Assembly: GCA_017619275.1 (NCBI GenBank) | Contig: JAFZSR010000095.1 | Span: 1 to 38,571, forward strand | Source of the DNA: Prevotella sp. | GTDB lineage: Bacteria; Bacteroidota; Bacteroidia; Bacteroidales; Bacteroidaceae | Direction: 5' to 3' | Length of the DNA: 38,571 bases | Shown here: piece after piece, positions 24,095 through 31,843 of the stretch | Layout of the letters: every line of letters begins with the position of its first letter | How positions within the stretch are numbered: the stretch's first letter is position 1 | The notes under the pieces: generated by a model | Database searches by the model: none | Seen by the model: the letters and a program-made list of their open reading frames with translations, nothing else | Told to the model about the DNA's origin: nothing | Program-made: the position numbers and the translations under genes

Positions 24095-24964
24095 ATGGAT
24101 TACGACTTTGAAAATGAGAGCACGGCCGAGCAGCTGGCGAAGGAGCTGCGCGAGTCAGGATGGAATGCACACGTGACCGACGAGACGGGGTGGCATGCCG
24201 AGTCGAAGGTGCGCGCCGGGCGGCCCTCGGGGCTGGGCGACGAGCGCCAGCAACGCGCGCTGGAGGATGCCGTGCGGCTGCAGGGCAGGGTGACGGCCGA
24301 CATCATTGGCGACTCGATGACGGACCTCGACATTGAGGACGGCGACGAGGTGATCATCGACACGACGGCGCGCCCCCACGACGGCGACGTGGTGCTGGCG
24401 TGCATCGACGACGAGTTCACCGTGAAGGTGCTCTTCACCGACGCCAAGGGGCAGCGGTGGCTGCTGCCGGCCAACAAGAGCTTCGCGCCCATCATGATGG
24501 AGCCTGCGGCGCAGATTCGCGGCTGTGTGGTGAGGGTGATGAAGCGCAAGCCGCACATGGACTACAACGCTTGCCTGGGCGTGCTGAAGGCCGCGGGGAG
24601 CGTGAAGCTTCGCGTGCCCACCGACTTTGAGGTGCAGCATGCCATCACGGTTGTGGCGAAGAGGGTGCGCTCGGGACGCCAGTGGTATGTGCTGATGCGG
24701 GCGCTCGTGGACACGCACTACCTGCAGCCCACCGAGTATGCGCGCTTTGTGAAGCTGGTGGAGGTGTTCGCAGCCGAGTGCCGGTTCAAGCCCAGCGTGC
24801 GCGAGCTGTCGCGACTGGCCGTCGACAGCTTTTCCAAGCCCATAGAGCGCTGGGACAAGAACAACGCGCCGGTGAAGGGGACCGTGTTCGACGAGTACCT
24901 CAGCCTGGCCCAGCAGGCGCTGGCCTTGCTGGAGAAGGAGGAGAGGCTGGAGCTGCCCTTCTGA
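24095..24964 (+). CDS. UmuD/LexA-like S24 peptidase with an extra C-terminal domain
   Basis: A self-cleaving S24 protein of 289 residues. The likely cleavage site is Ala41-Gly42 in KVRAG|RPSG, matching the AG site of UmuD. The catalytic Ser74 lies in IIGDSM, and Lys111 in DEFTVKVLF. No helix-turn-helix is visible in the 40 residues before the cleavage site, so it is UmuD-like rather than a repressor such as LexA. No umuC follows. Residues about 155-289 form an extra, mostly helical domain (TDFEVQHAITVVAKRV, then FVKLVEVFAAECRF) that I do not recognise. The upstream frame to 23918 was rejected because it would translate the inverted repeat and promoter. Confidence 0.82.
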   Translation: MDYDFENESTAEQLAKELRESGWNAHVTDETGWHAESKVRAGRPSGLGDERQQRALEDAVRLQGRVTADIIGDSMTDLDIEDGDEVIIDTTARPHDGDVVLACIDDEFTVKVLFTDAKGQRWLLPANKSFAPIMMEPAAQIRGCVVRVMKRKPHMDYNACLGVLKAAGSVKLRVPTDFEVQHAITVVAKRVRSGRQWYVLMRALVDTHYLQPTEYARFVKLVEVFAAECRFKPSVRELSRLAVDSFSKPIERWDKNNAPVKGTVFDEYLSLAQQALALLEKEERLELPF

Positions 24965-25089
24965 GGCTTACACGGCACACCCTCTATTAGTCTGACGGCG
25001 AATTCTTATCAATAATTAGGATCATTCGTTTCAAAAGAAATGAATTCAGAACTTCCCCCTCGCAAAACAGCTGTTTCTTTGGCAAAAAA

Positions 25090-25121
25090 TTTGTGAAATC
25101 CCAAAAAAATGTGTAAATTTG
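25090..25121 (+). promoter_or_regulatory. Promoter of the BspA-like gene
   Basis: TTTG (25090-25093) and TAAATTTG (25114-25121) are 20 bp apart. The gap 24965-25089 shows no gene. Confidence 0.75.
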
Positions 25122-25178
25122 CAGCAGATTTTTAACCAGAGGACGTGCACAACGCCCATACACTAAAAGCCTTACAAC

Positions 25179-27140
25179 ATGGAAATGCAGCACAAAACAA
25201 TGATGATGCGGGCAGCCGTTACGCTGCTGCTCGCCGTGATGACCGTCGCAGGAGCACGGGCCGACGACAGCGGCCCGTGCGGTGCTGGTGTTTATTACCA
25301 TTATTATAGCGACACTCAGAAGTTGGAAATTTACAGGGAAGGCCTGGGGTATGGGGCAATAGACAATATTCCGTGGAAATCTTACCGCGCGGAAATCAAG
25401 GAAGTGGTCATCGGCGATGGGGTGACTAGCATCGTCATGGGGGCCTTCGAGTATTGTACCGCGCTGACGAGCATCAGCATCCCCAACTCCGTGAGCAAAA
25501 TCGGCCCATACGCCTTCGAAGGCTGTACCGCGCTGACGAGCATCAGCATCCCCAACTCCGTGACCAGCATCGGCCCGTCCACCTTCGAAAGCTGTACCGC
25601 GCTGACGAGCGTCAGCATTCCCAACTCCGTGATCACCATCGGCGAGTACGCCTTCAAGTATTGTTACGCGCTTACGAGCATCAACATCCCCCAATCCGTG
25701 ACCAGCATCGGCGTGGGCGCCTTCTCTGGTTGTTCCGCACTAACTTCGGTTTATTGCAATCGTAACACACCGCCCACTTTGGAAAAGGACGATTTGGGTC
25801 TGCTTCCGTTCGCTGGCAACGCTAACGGCCGCAAATTCTACGTGCCAGAAAACTGCGTGAACGCCTACAAGGCAGCATGGAGCGAATATAGCGGCGACAT
25901 TGTGGGCACCACCTTTTATCCCATCAACATCATCGTCAACTCAGATGACGGCGGTACGGTGGAGGTGTCCTCCTCCAGCGCTGCTCCTGGCGAAGTCGTT
26001 GGATTGAGGGCTACGCCCAGCGAGCGTTACAAGTTCGTCTCGTGGGAAGGAGCGGGTGGAGCAGTATTCTACAACAGCTTCGCCGCGCAGACCACATTCA
26101 CAATGCCAGCAGGTGAGGTGACTATCGCGGCAAAATTCAAAAGCTGGGGTAGCACCATCGGCGTATACAATTTGCATCTTTGGCCCCAAAATGGAGATGA
26201 TGATGTCATAATTACTGCCAATGAATACACCCTTCCCTCTCTAAGTCAGCCACGCAATGTCTTCCTGGGCTGGTGCGAAGCGGCTGACGGCACAGCTGCC
26301 ATATACCCCGCCGGCGAAAAACTCACTCTTGGCGGCGACCTGACGCTTTATGGAATCTGGCGGGAGGACCCCATAATCCTGGCCGACAATAACAACAACA
26401 CCACCCTCCTACAAACTCTCGAAAAATCTGGCAAAGGCGTTAATGTAAAACTGAAACGAACGTTCATCACCAACGGCAACTGGAACACGCTGTGCTTGCC
26501 CTTCGACACAGCACTTGAAGGCACCCCACTCGCAGGCGGCGAGCTGATGGAGCTCGACAACAGTAAGACGCGCTACGCCGACGGCACACTCAACCTGTAC
26601 TTCAAGGCTGCACCGAGCATCGAGGCGGGCATGCCGTATCTCATCAGGTGGGTAACCCCCGAAAACCCACCGAACCAACCTGTGGATGAAAGCCAGTTGA
26701 ACGCCGCAACATTCTTCCAGAATGTCACCATCACCCGTTATTCTGCTACTTATATCGTAAGCGACGACGGTAGTGTGACCTTCTGCGGCAACCTCGTCCC
26801 CAAAGGACTCGAAGCCGACGACAGGAGCATCCTCTACTTGGGCGACGGAAACACCCTCTACTACCCCAACGCGCAGATGAATGTGAAAAGCTTCCGCGCC
26901 TACTTCCAGCTGAACGACGGCCTCACGGCCTCACCCGACCCCTCGCAAGGAGAAAAGAGCGTGCGCATTGTGCTGGGCTTCGGCGAAGGTGAAGCCACCG
27001 GCATTGATGATGTTCAACGGTCAACGGTCAACGGTCAATCAGCGTCTGCTTGGCACACGCTCGACGGCCGCCAGCTCCTCCACCAGCCCACCGCCAAGGG
27101 CCTGTACCTGCATGGCGGGCGCGCGGTGGTGATAAAGTGA
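25179..27140 (+). CDS. BspA-like leucine-rich repeat surface protein
   Basis: A secreted adhesin-like protein of 653 residues. Signal peptide about 1-28 (ends GARA|DDS). Five BspA-type (LRR_5) repeats of 23 residues with the pattern [17 protein letters not shown] span about 70-195. One bacterial Ig-like/B-repeat domain ([17 protein letters not shown]) and an InlB-like segment ([11 protein letters not shown]) follow to about 405. A beta-rich domain then leads to the C-terminal GIDDV...WHTLDGRQL...[13 protein letters not shown]. That tail recurs in Prevotella secreted proteins and is probably a sorting or anchoring signal. The ATG at 25185 is an alternative start. The tail includes a GGTCAACGGTCAACGG repeat translated in frame. 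Confidence 0.88.
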   Translation: MEMQHKTMMMRAAVTLLLAVMTVAGARADDSGPCGAGVYYHYYSDTQKLEIYREGLGYGAIDNIPWKSYRAEIKEVVIGDGVTSIVMGAFEYCTALTSISIPNSVSKIGPYAFEGCTALTSISIPNSVTSIGPSTFESCTALTSVSIPNSVITIGEYAFKYCYALTSINIPQSVTSIGVGAFSGCSALTSVYCNRNTPPTLEKDDLGLLPFAGNANGRKFYVPENCVNAYKAAWSEYSGDIVGTTFYPINIIVNSDDGGTVEVSSSSAAPGEVVGLRATPSERYKFVSWEGAGGAVFYNSFAAQTTFTMPAGEVTIAAKFKSWGSTIGVYNLHLWPQNGDDDVIITANEYTLPSLSQPRNVFLGWCEAADGTAAIYPAGEKLTLGGDLTLYGIWREDPIILADNNNNTTLLQTLEKSGKGVNVKLKRTFITNGNWNTLCLPFDTALEGTPLAGGELMELDNSKTRYADGTLNLYFKAAPSIEAGMPYLIRWVTPENPPNQPVDESQLNAATFFQNVTITRYSATYIVSDDGSVTFCGNLVPKGLEADDRSILYLGDGNTLYYPNAQMNVKSFRAYFQLNDGLTASPDPSQGEKSVRIVLGFGEGEATGIDDVQRSTVNGQSASAWHTLDGRQLLHQPTAKGLYLHGGRAVVIK

Positions 27141-27156
27141 CCTCGGCGGCAGCCTA

Positions 27157-27217
27157 TTTCTTACACGTTTCCGCCCCTTCCAGTGTGGTTTCTTACACGC
27201 GGGGCCTTCTCTTACAC
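27157..27217. repeat. Three TTTCTTACAC words downstream of the BspA-like gene
   Basis: TTTCTTACAC occurs at 27157-27166 and 27189-27198 and TCTCTTACAC at 27208-27217, roughly 20-30 bp apart. No function assigned. Confidence 0.4.
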
Positions 27218-27236
27218 TTTTTCTTCCCATTTCTTC

Positions 27237-27272
27237 CACCCGATGAAGTTTTGCTTCGCCGGGTGTTTTTTT
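27237..27272 (+). terminator. Rho-independent terminator of the BspA-like gene
   Basis: Stem CACCCG (27237-27242) / CGGGTG (27260-27265) with an inner GAAG / CTTC pairing, followed by seven T. Confidence 0.8.
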
Positions 27273-27277
27273 GTGCC

Positions 27278-27285
27278 TACCTTTG
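27278..27285 (+). promoter_or_regulatory. -7 box of the BRO-VirE/DUF3987-DUF5675 operon
   Basis: TACCTTTG directly follows the terminator. The nearest TTTG (27250-27253) is 24 bp upstream, longer than usual. The leader to the BRO start is about 140 nt. Confidence 0.5.
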
Positions 27286-27432
27286 CATTGTCAACCTCCA
27301 CCCCGGCACCAAGGGCGTTGGGGCAAGAAGAGGGGGGACAACAGTGTTTAACCAGGGTTGCAGCCGAGGGGGATGTTCTCGAGTAAATGGCCAAGGAATC
27401 CGACGTTCTTCCCGCAACAACAACTAAAAACA

Positions 27433-28110
27433 ATGGAAACAAAGATTCAAATTTTCAAAAGCAACGTCTTCGGCGAAGTGCGGACGTTGACAAACGAGAA
27501 GGGCGAGACGTTCTTCGTGGGCAAGGACGTGGCCGAGGCGCTGGGCTACAGCAACAGCCGCGATGCGCTGTACAGGCATGTTGACCAAGAGGACAGAACC
27601 ACTGTCGTGATTCACGACGGTGGACATAACACCCGAGTCGTGGTCATCAACGAGAGCGGCCTCTACTCGCTCATCCTCTCGTCGAAGCTGGAACAGGCGA
27701 AGGCCTTCAAGCGCTGGGTGACCTCGGAGGTGCTGCCCGCCATACGCCGCTCGGGTGTCTACGAGCTGCAGCCGGCAGGGGTGAAGCTGCTGGCCTCGCA
27801 GGCGGAGTATTGCCAGGAGGTGCTGCAGAGCGTGGACTGCGTGACGACGACGCAGGTGGCCAAGGAGATGGGGATGACGGGCGCCGAGCTCTACCGCTGG
27901 CTGGTGGCGCTGCAGGTGCTCTACTGGCAGAGCGGCGAGTATATGCTCTATGCCGACTTTGCCCGCATGCGACTGACGAAGACGCGCACGCACAGCCGTC
28001 GCAACCGCTTGGGCGCGGTCCACACGCAGCGCTATCTGGTATGGACAGAAGAGGGGCGCAAGTTCCTGCACGAGCTGCTCGACCCAGCAAGGAAGGAGGT
28101 GGCAGCATGA
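27433..28110 (+). CDS. BRO family / phage antirepressor protein
   Basis: A phage-type DNA-binding regulator of 225 residues. Residues 1-105 are a Bro-N domain (VFGEVRTLTNEKGETFFVGK, DVAEALGYSNSRDAL, then INESGLYSLILSSK and FKRWVTSEVLPAIR). Residues about 115-225 match a KilA-C/ANT-type domain (TQVAKEMGMTGAELYRWL ... RYLVWTEEGRKFL). In phages such proteins antagonise repressors. Here the gene opens an operon, with its stop overlapping the next start (ATGA). The start METKIQIFKS was preferred to an upstream ATG that has no similarity to the family. Confidence 0.88.
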   Translation: METKIQIFKSNVFGEVRTLTNEKGETFFVGKDVAEALGYSNSRDALYRHVDQEDRTTVVIHDGGHNTRVVVINESGLYSLILSSKLEQAKAFKRWVTSEVLPAIRRSGVYELQPAGVKLLASQAEYCQEVLQSVDCVTTTQVAKEMGMTGAELYRWLVALQVLYWQSGEYMLYADFARMRLTKTRTHSRRNRLGAVHTQRYLVWTEEGRKFLHELLDPARKEVAA

Positions 28111-30305
28111 CGGCAGTAAAGACGGCATTCACATGCATAGGCAAGGGGCACGGCTCACCTTGCCTGCCCGCCACCAGAGACGAATGGGAGAAGCTGCGCC
28201 GCGAGCCGTGGCTGGCAGAGATGTGCGCACGCATTGAAAACGGCGAAGAGCAACTGAAGCACCGATTGCCCGTGTGGACACCACATTGCGCCGCCTTCAA
28301 CAACAACCACCGGGCCACGGCCGATGCCACCATGCCGCTGCGGCGGCTCATGCTCGACTTCGACGAGAAGGGGCACACCGACGAGATAAAGGCCAGGCTG
28401 ATGCAGAAAAGCCCCCTCGTGGTGCTGCTCATCGAGGAGTCGGTGAGAAGGGGCACACACGTGCTGGTGGAGCTGCCCGACGGCATCGACGCCGACAAGG
28501 CGCAGCAGCTGATGAAGGAGGCTACCGGATTCGCCCCCGACGCTGTCGTGAAGGACGTGGCGCGATGCATCTACATGGTGACCGAGGGACACACCCGCTA
28601 CGTGTCGGAACGCCTGTGGAACCCCACTCCCATGCCCTCTCCAGTTGGAGAGGGGCAGGGGGAGCGGCCTCTTCCCTCTCCAGTTGGAGAAGGGGCGGGG
28701 GAGAGGCTTTTCAAGGGCATCCCCTACGCCTCCATCATCCGCGAGTGGTGGATTCGCAATGGCGGCGAGCCACAGGAGGGCGAGCGAAACGTGAAGCTGC
28801 ACAAGCTGGCCGTGAGCCTACGCTCCATCTGCGACAACAGGAAAGAGGTGCTCATGGCCGTGATGCCACGCTACGGCCTTCCCGAGGCAGAGCTGAGGAG
28901 CATCGTAGACTCGGCCTGCAAGGAAGAGCCCAAGGGGATATCGAAGGTGATGCTTCAAATCATTGACCATTTAACATTGACCATTGACCATTCTGATGAC
29001 GATTGGGACGATGTCGCGGCAAACGATGGTCAATCGTCAATCGTCGATGTTCAATGGAACAAGCTGCCTATCGGACTGCGCGAGACGCTTGTGGGCGTGC
29101 CGGCACCCATGCACATGCCCGTGCTCTGCTCGGTGCTGCCCCTGGCAGCGGCATACGCCGACCAGGTGGAGGTGACGTATTGCGACGGCAACCGGCAGCG
29201 GCTGGGACTCATGTCGATAGTGCGCGGCGACCAGGCTTCGGGCAAGTCGGTCTGCAAGAATGCCATCGACATCTGGAAACGGCAGTTCGACGAAGAAGAC
29301 GCCCTGGCACGGCGGCGCGAGGAGGAATGGCGCGAGCGGAAGAAAGGGCGCAAGGCCAACGAGAAGGCCCCCGACGACCCGAAGGTGCTCATACGCATGG
29401 TGCCCGTCACCGTGTCGTGCTCCACGCTCCTGAAGCGGCTCAAGAACTCAAGCGGACACTGCCTCTACTCGTTTGGCGAGGAACTCGACACGCTCCGAAA
29501 AACCAATGGCGCCGGCTCGTGGAGCTCGAAGTACGACATCTATCGAGTGGCCTTCGACAATGGCGAGTGGGGACAGGACTACAACTCCGACCAGGCAGAG
29601 TCGGGCGTGGTGAGGGTGGCCTACAACTGGACCATGCTTGGCACCAACGGAGCCATGCGCCGCTGCTTCAGGCAGGACAACATCGAGAACGGACTTTCGA
29701 GCCGAATACTCGTGGCCGAGATGCCCGACGCATCGTTCACGAAGATGCCCAAGTATGGACGCCGCTCGACCGAAGACGAGGCACGCATACAGGAGGCCGT
29801 CACAAGGCTGCGCTCCTTCGCAGGACTCATCGACACACCACGCCTGCGCAAGGCCATCGAGGAGTGGGCCGAGCAGAAAAGGGTGGAAGCCGCCAAGGAC
29901 ATCGACCACGTGAAGGACACATACCGCAAGCGGGCGGCAGTCATCGCATTCCGGTGCGGCGTAGTACACCACTTGCTCACAGGCAAGGCGCACGAGACGA
30001 AGGCCACCATCGACTTCGCCAAGGCGATGGCCGACTACTGCCTGGCCGAGCAGATAAGCGCATTCGGCGAGGCACTGCAAAACCAGTACGCCGACAACGG
30101 CGAGGGAGGCAGGCGACATGGCAGCAACCACACCATCTTCGACCAGCTGCCACCCACGTTCACCCTCGACGACCTCAGGGCGCTCAAGCGGGGGATGTGC
30201 GGAGAGTCGGCCGTCAGGAAAATCATCTCACGATGGTATCGCGACAGCTGGATAGAAAAAGCCGACCGCGCGCACTGGAAGAAACTGGCAACAGGGAATT
30301 TGTGA
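28107..30305 (+). CDS. VirE N-terminal (BT4734-like) / DUF3987 primase-helicase-like protein
   Basis: A 732-residue protein of the kind seen in Bacteroidetes accessory loci, with a primase-like N-terminus and an ATPase C-terminus. Residues about 45-170 are the BT4734/VirE-N domain (PLRRLMLDFDEKGHTDEIKA, VELPDGIDADKAQQLM). A helical PriCT-like part follows (about 205-285). The DUF3987 part has a Walker A-like GDQASGKS near residue 375 and SFGEELDTLRK. Start ATG overlaps the BRO stop, after GGAAGGAGG. Two repeat-derived inserts lie in frame: residues about 172-202 and 287-317. The stop lies inside a TGTGAC-type repeat arm. Confidence 0.85.
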   Translation: MTAVKTAFTCIGKGHGSPCLPATRDEWEKLRREPWLAEMCARIENGEEQLKHRLPVWTPHCAAFNNNHRATADATMPLRRLMLDFDEKGHTDEIKARLMQKSPLVVLLIEESVRRGTHVLVELPDGIDADKAQQLMKEATGFAPDAVVKDVARCIYMVTEGHTRYVSERLWNPTPMPSPVGEGQGERPLPSPVGEGAGERLFKGIPYASIIREWWIRNGGEPQEGERNVKLHKLAVSLRSICDNRKEVLMAVMPRYGLPEAELRSIVDSACKEEPKGISKVMLQIIDHLTLTIDHSDDDWDDVAANDGQSSIVDVQWNKLPIGLRETLVGVPAPMHMPVLCSVLPLAAAYADQVEVTYCDGNRQRLGLMSIVRGDQASGKSVCKNAIDIWKRQFDEEDALARRREEEWRERKKGRKANEKAPDDPKVLIRMVPVTVSCSTLLKRLKNSSGHCLYSFGEELDTLRKTNGAGSWSSKYDIYRVAFDNGEWGQDYNSDQAESGVVRVAYNWTMLGTNGAMRRCFRQDNIENGLSSRILVAEMPDASFTKMPKYGRRSTEDEARIQEAVTRLRSFAGLIDTPRLRKAIEEWAEQKRVEAAKDIDHVKDTYRKRAAVIAFRCGVVHHLLTGKAHETKATIDFAKAMADYCLAEQISAFGEALQNQYADNGEGGRRHGSNHTIFDQLPPTFTLDDLRALKRGMCGESAVRKIISRWYRDSWIEKADRAHWKKLATGNL
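28621..28711. repeat. Tandem GC-rich palindromes inserted in frame in the VirE/DUF3987 gene
   Basis: Two tandem copies of CCCTCTCCAGTTGGAGA-GGG with a G-rich side arm, encoding PMPSPVGEGQGER and PLPSPVGEGAGER. The preceding and following residues, ERLW and ERLF, look like a duplicated junction. Confidence 0.85.
28965..29056. repeat. TTGACCATT / GGTCAAT inverted repeat inside the VirE/DUF3987 gene
   Basis: Words ATTGACCATT (three copies, 28969-29001) and the inverse GATGGTCAATCGTCAATCG (29025-29043) flank a short acidic stretch (DDDWDD). The segment stays in frame and lies between the N-terminal part and the ATPase domain. Confidence 0.7.
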
Positions 30306-30330
30306 CATTTGACATTGTGACATTAAGCAG
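30299..30330. repeat. Single TGTGAC-type repeat arm
   Basis: TTTGTGACATTTGACATTG then TGACATTAAGC closely follows the left arm of the 23759-23932 inverted repeat, including the ATTAAGC end. It spans the stop of the VirE/DUF3987 gene and ends 10 bp before DUF5675. No inverse partner was found nearby. Confidence 0.7.
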
Positions 30331-30339
30331 GTTCAATAC

Positions 30340-30750
30340 ATGGAAATCATATTGCAACGAATAGCAAAACGCAAAAGCTATACAATAGGGAAACTGAGCA
30401 TCGGGGGCACCTACTTCTGCGACACGCTGGAACCCACCTGGCGCGACTACCAGCACGGAGCCTACAAGGTGAAGGGGCGCTCGGCCATACCCGAAGGACG
30501 CTACGCCGTCGTCATCTCCTATTCCCCCAAGCTCAAGCAGTGGCTACCCATACTGCTCGGAGTGCCCAACTTCAGCGGCATCAGGATACACGCGGGAAAC
30601 ACCGCCACCGACACCGAGGGATGCATCCTCGTGGGAAAGAACAAGCTGGTGGGGCAGCTCGTCGACTCGCGCATCTGGCTCCACCGCCTGAAGAAGAAGA
30701 TAGTGGAGGCAAAGGACAAGGACGAAGCCGTCTGGATCACCATCTGCTAA
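30340..30750 (+). CDS. DUF5675 family protein (putative wall-acting enzyme)
   Basis: A 136-residue protein. The central motif SGIRIHAGNTATDTEGCILV (His84, Cys95) resembles the His...Cys catalytic arrangement of L,D-transpeptidase-type enzymes, so action on peptidoglycan is plausible but unproven. No signal peptide is visible. In Bacteroidetes, DUF5675 or an N-acetylmuramoyl-alanine amidase often lies beside HU-HIG, smalltalk and VirE/DUF3987 genes, and this gene takes that place. It is last in the BRO-VirE/DUF3987 operon, 34 bp after the previous stop, and is followed by a terminator. Confidence 0.85.
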   Translation: MEIILQRIAKRKSYTIGKLSIGGTYFCDTLEPTWRDYQHGAYKVKGRSAIPEGRYAVVISYSPKLKQWLPILLGVPNFSGIRIHAGNTATDTEGCILVGKNKLVGQLVDSRIWLHRLKKKIVEAKDKDEAVWITIC

Positions 30751-30771
30751 ACACCATCAAAATCAGAGAAG

Positions 30772-30799
30772 GCCGACATGTGAAAGTGTCGGCTTTCTT
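30772..30799 (+). terminator. Terminator of the BRO-VirE/DUF3987-DUF5675 operon
   Basis: Stem GCCGACA / TGTCGGC with an 8-nt loop, followed by TTTCTT. The following 190 bp to the next promoter show nothing else. Confidence 0.8.
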
Positions 30800-30988
30800 G
30801 CTAATACTAAGTATTCTCGCGCAGTGCACCAATCATTTCCTGCCCAGTTCGAATGGTTACAAGTGTTTCAACGCTCGCTGAAATGAACAAAAACTGTTGC
30901 GAAGCAGGTTTTTAGTGGAAAGTGTTAAAAACATGCCTCGAAATGCAGAATTATCGTGTGATAGTAAAAATATACGAAAAAAACATTG

Positions 30989-30996
30989 TATTTTTG
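30989..30996 (+). promoter_or_regulatory. -7 box of nitroreductase A
   Basis: TATTTTTG 28 bp before the ATG. No clear -33. Confidence 0.45.
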
Positions 30997-31024
30997 CATA
31001 GCAATAATAGATATAAGAAAAGAA

Positions 31025-31717
31025 ATGACAATTCAAGAAGCCATTGAAGCCCGGCACAGTGTAAGGGCATACAAGGAACAGCCATTGACTGAGGAAATCG
31101 TCAAAGCGCTGGAGGAGAAGATAGCGGAACTGAACAAAGAAGGGCAGTTGCACATGCAGCTGGTGCTGAACGAGCCGAAGGCATTCCTGGGCACGTTGGC
31201 CAAATATGGAAGGTTCCGTGGAGTCAACAACTATGTCGTCGTTGCTGGCCAGAAGGCAGATGACCTGGATGAGCGGGTGGGCTACTACGGTGAGCATCTG
31301 GTGCTGTTCGCCCAAATGCTCGGCCTGAACACCTGCTGGGTGGGACTCAGTTATTCAAAAGTTCCAGGAACGTATGTGCTCGATGAGGGCGAGAAGATAG
31401 CCTGCTATATAGCCATCGGCTATGGTGAGACGCAGGGCGTTGGCCATAAGATCAAGACCGTCGAGCAGGTCAGCCGCTCGGTCAGCGACACCACTCCGGC
31501 TTGGTTTAGGAAAGGAGTAGAGGCAGCCCTGCTTGCTCCTACTGCCGTGAACCAGCAGAAGTTCTCGTTTGAGTATTTGGGCATGAGCAACAATCGTCAT
31601 CAGGTGCGAGCCAAGAAAGGTTTTTCCCTGATTGGCTATACGCAGATGGACTTAGGCATTGCCAAATGTCATTTTGAAATAGGGGCTGGTAAGGAAAATT
31701 TTGTTTGGGTGAAATAA
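31025..31717 (+). CDS. Nitroreductase family protein (A)
   Basis: A flavin-dependent nitroreductase-fold protein of 230 residues. The N-terminus IQEAIEARHSVRAYKEQPLT contains the RxSxRxY motif that contacts FMN. GVNNYVVVAGQ and the later LLAPTAVNQQKFSF are also typical of the larger TM1586-type nitroreductases. The start MTIQEAIEARHS is the conserved one. Downstream lie an SDR remnant and small enzyme genes on the same strand. A copy of its last codons is at 22762-22812. Substrate unknown. Confidence 0.88.
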   Translation: MTIQEAIEARHSVRAYKEQPLTEEIVKALEEKIAELNKEGQLHMQLVLNEPKAFLGTLAKYGRFRGVNNYVVVAGQKADDLDERVGYYGEHLVLFAQMLGLNTCWVGLSYSKVPGTYVLDEGEKIACYIAIGYGETQGVGHKIKTVEQVSRSVSDTTPAWFRKGVEAALLAPTAVNQQKFSFEYLGMSNNRHQVRAKKGFSLIGYTQMDLGIAKCHFEIGAGKENFVWVK

Positions 31718-31731
31718 GAGTTATTTAATAA

Positions 31732-31809
31732 ATGGACTTCAAAGGAAAAGTAGCCGTCGTAACAGGAGGCTTGCGAAGCCGTCAGCGAGGATGGTCTTTT
31801 CAGGTTTGA
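31732..31809 (+). pseudogene. Short-chain dehydrogenase remnant (N-terminus only)
   Basis: The frame MDFKGKVAVVTGG is the start of an SDR, including the first part of the NAD-binding TGxxxGxG motif. It then loses similarity (LRSRQRGWSFQV) and stops. The rest of the gene has been deleted; the position after nitroreductase A suggests a former operon partner. Confidence 0.7.
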
Positions 31810-31843
31810 AAAAAGAATGAGATAATAGTTATTAGATTTTGAT

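Noticed and set aside
24987-25694. Minus-strand open frame opposite the BspA-like repeats
   Set aside because: Its repeats simply mirror the 69-bp LRR repeat DNA; promoter, signal peptide and terminator all support the plus strand.
27810-28106. N-terminal extension of the VirE/DUF3987 reading frame into the BRO gene
   Set aside because: It is the out-of-frame reading of BRO; the ATG at 28107 has a strong ribosome-binding site and the usual ATGA overlap.
28274-30364. Plus-strand frames overlapping the VirE/DUF3987 gene in another phase
   Set aside because: Arg/His/Gly-rich out-of-frame translations; the accepted frame has the P-loop and an overlapping start with BRO.
22881-30750. Complete prophage
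   Set aside because: No integrase, terminase, capsid, tail or lysis cassette; only phage-type regulators and replication-like genes are present.
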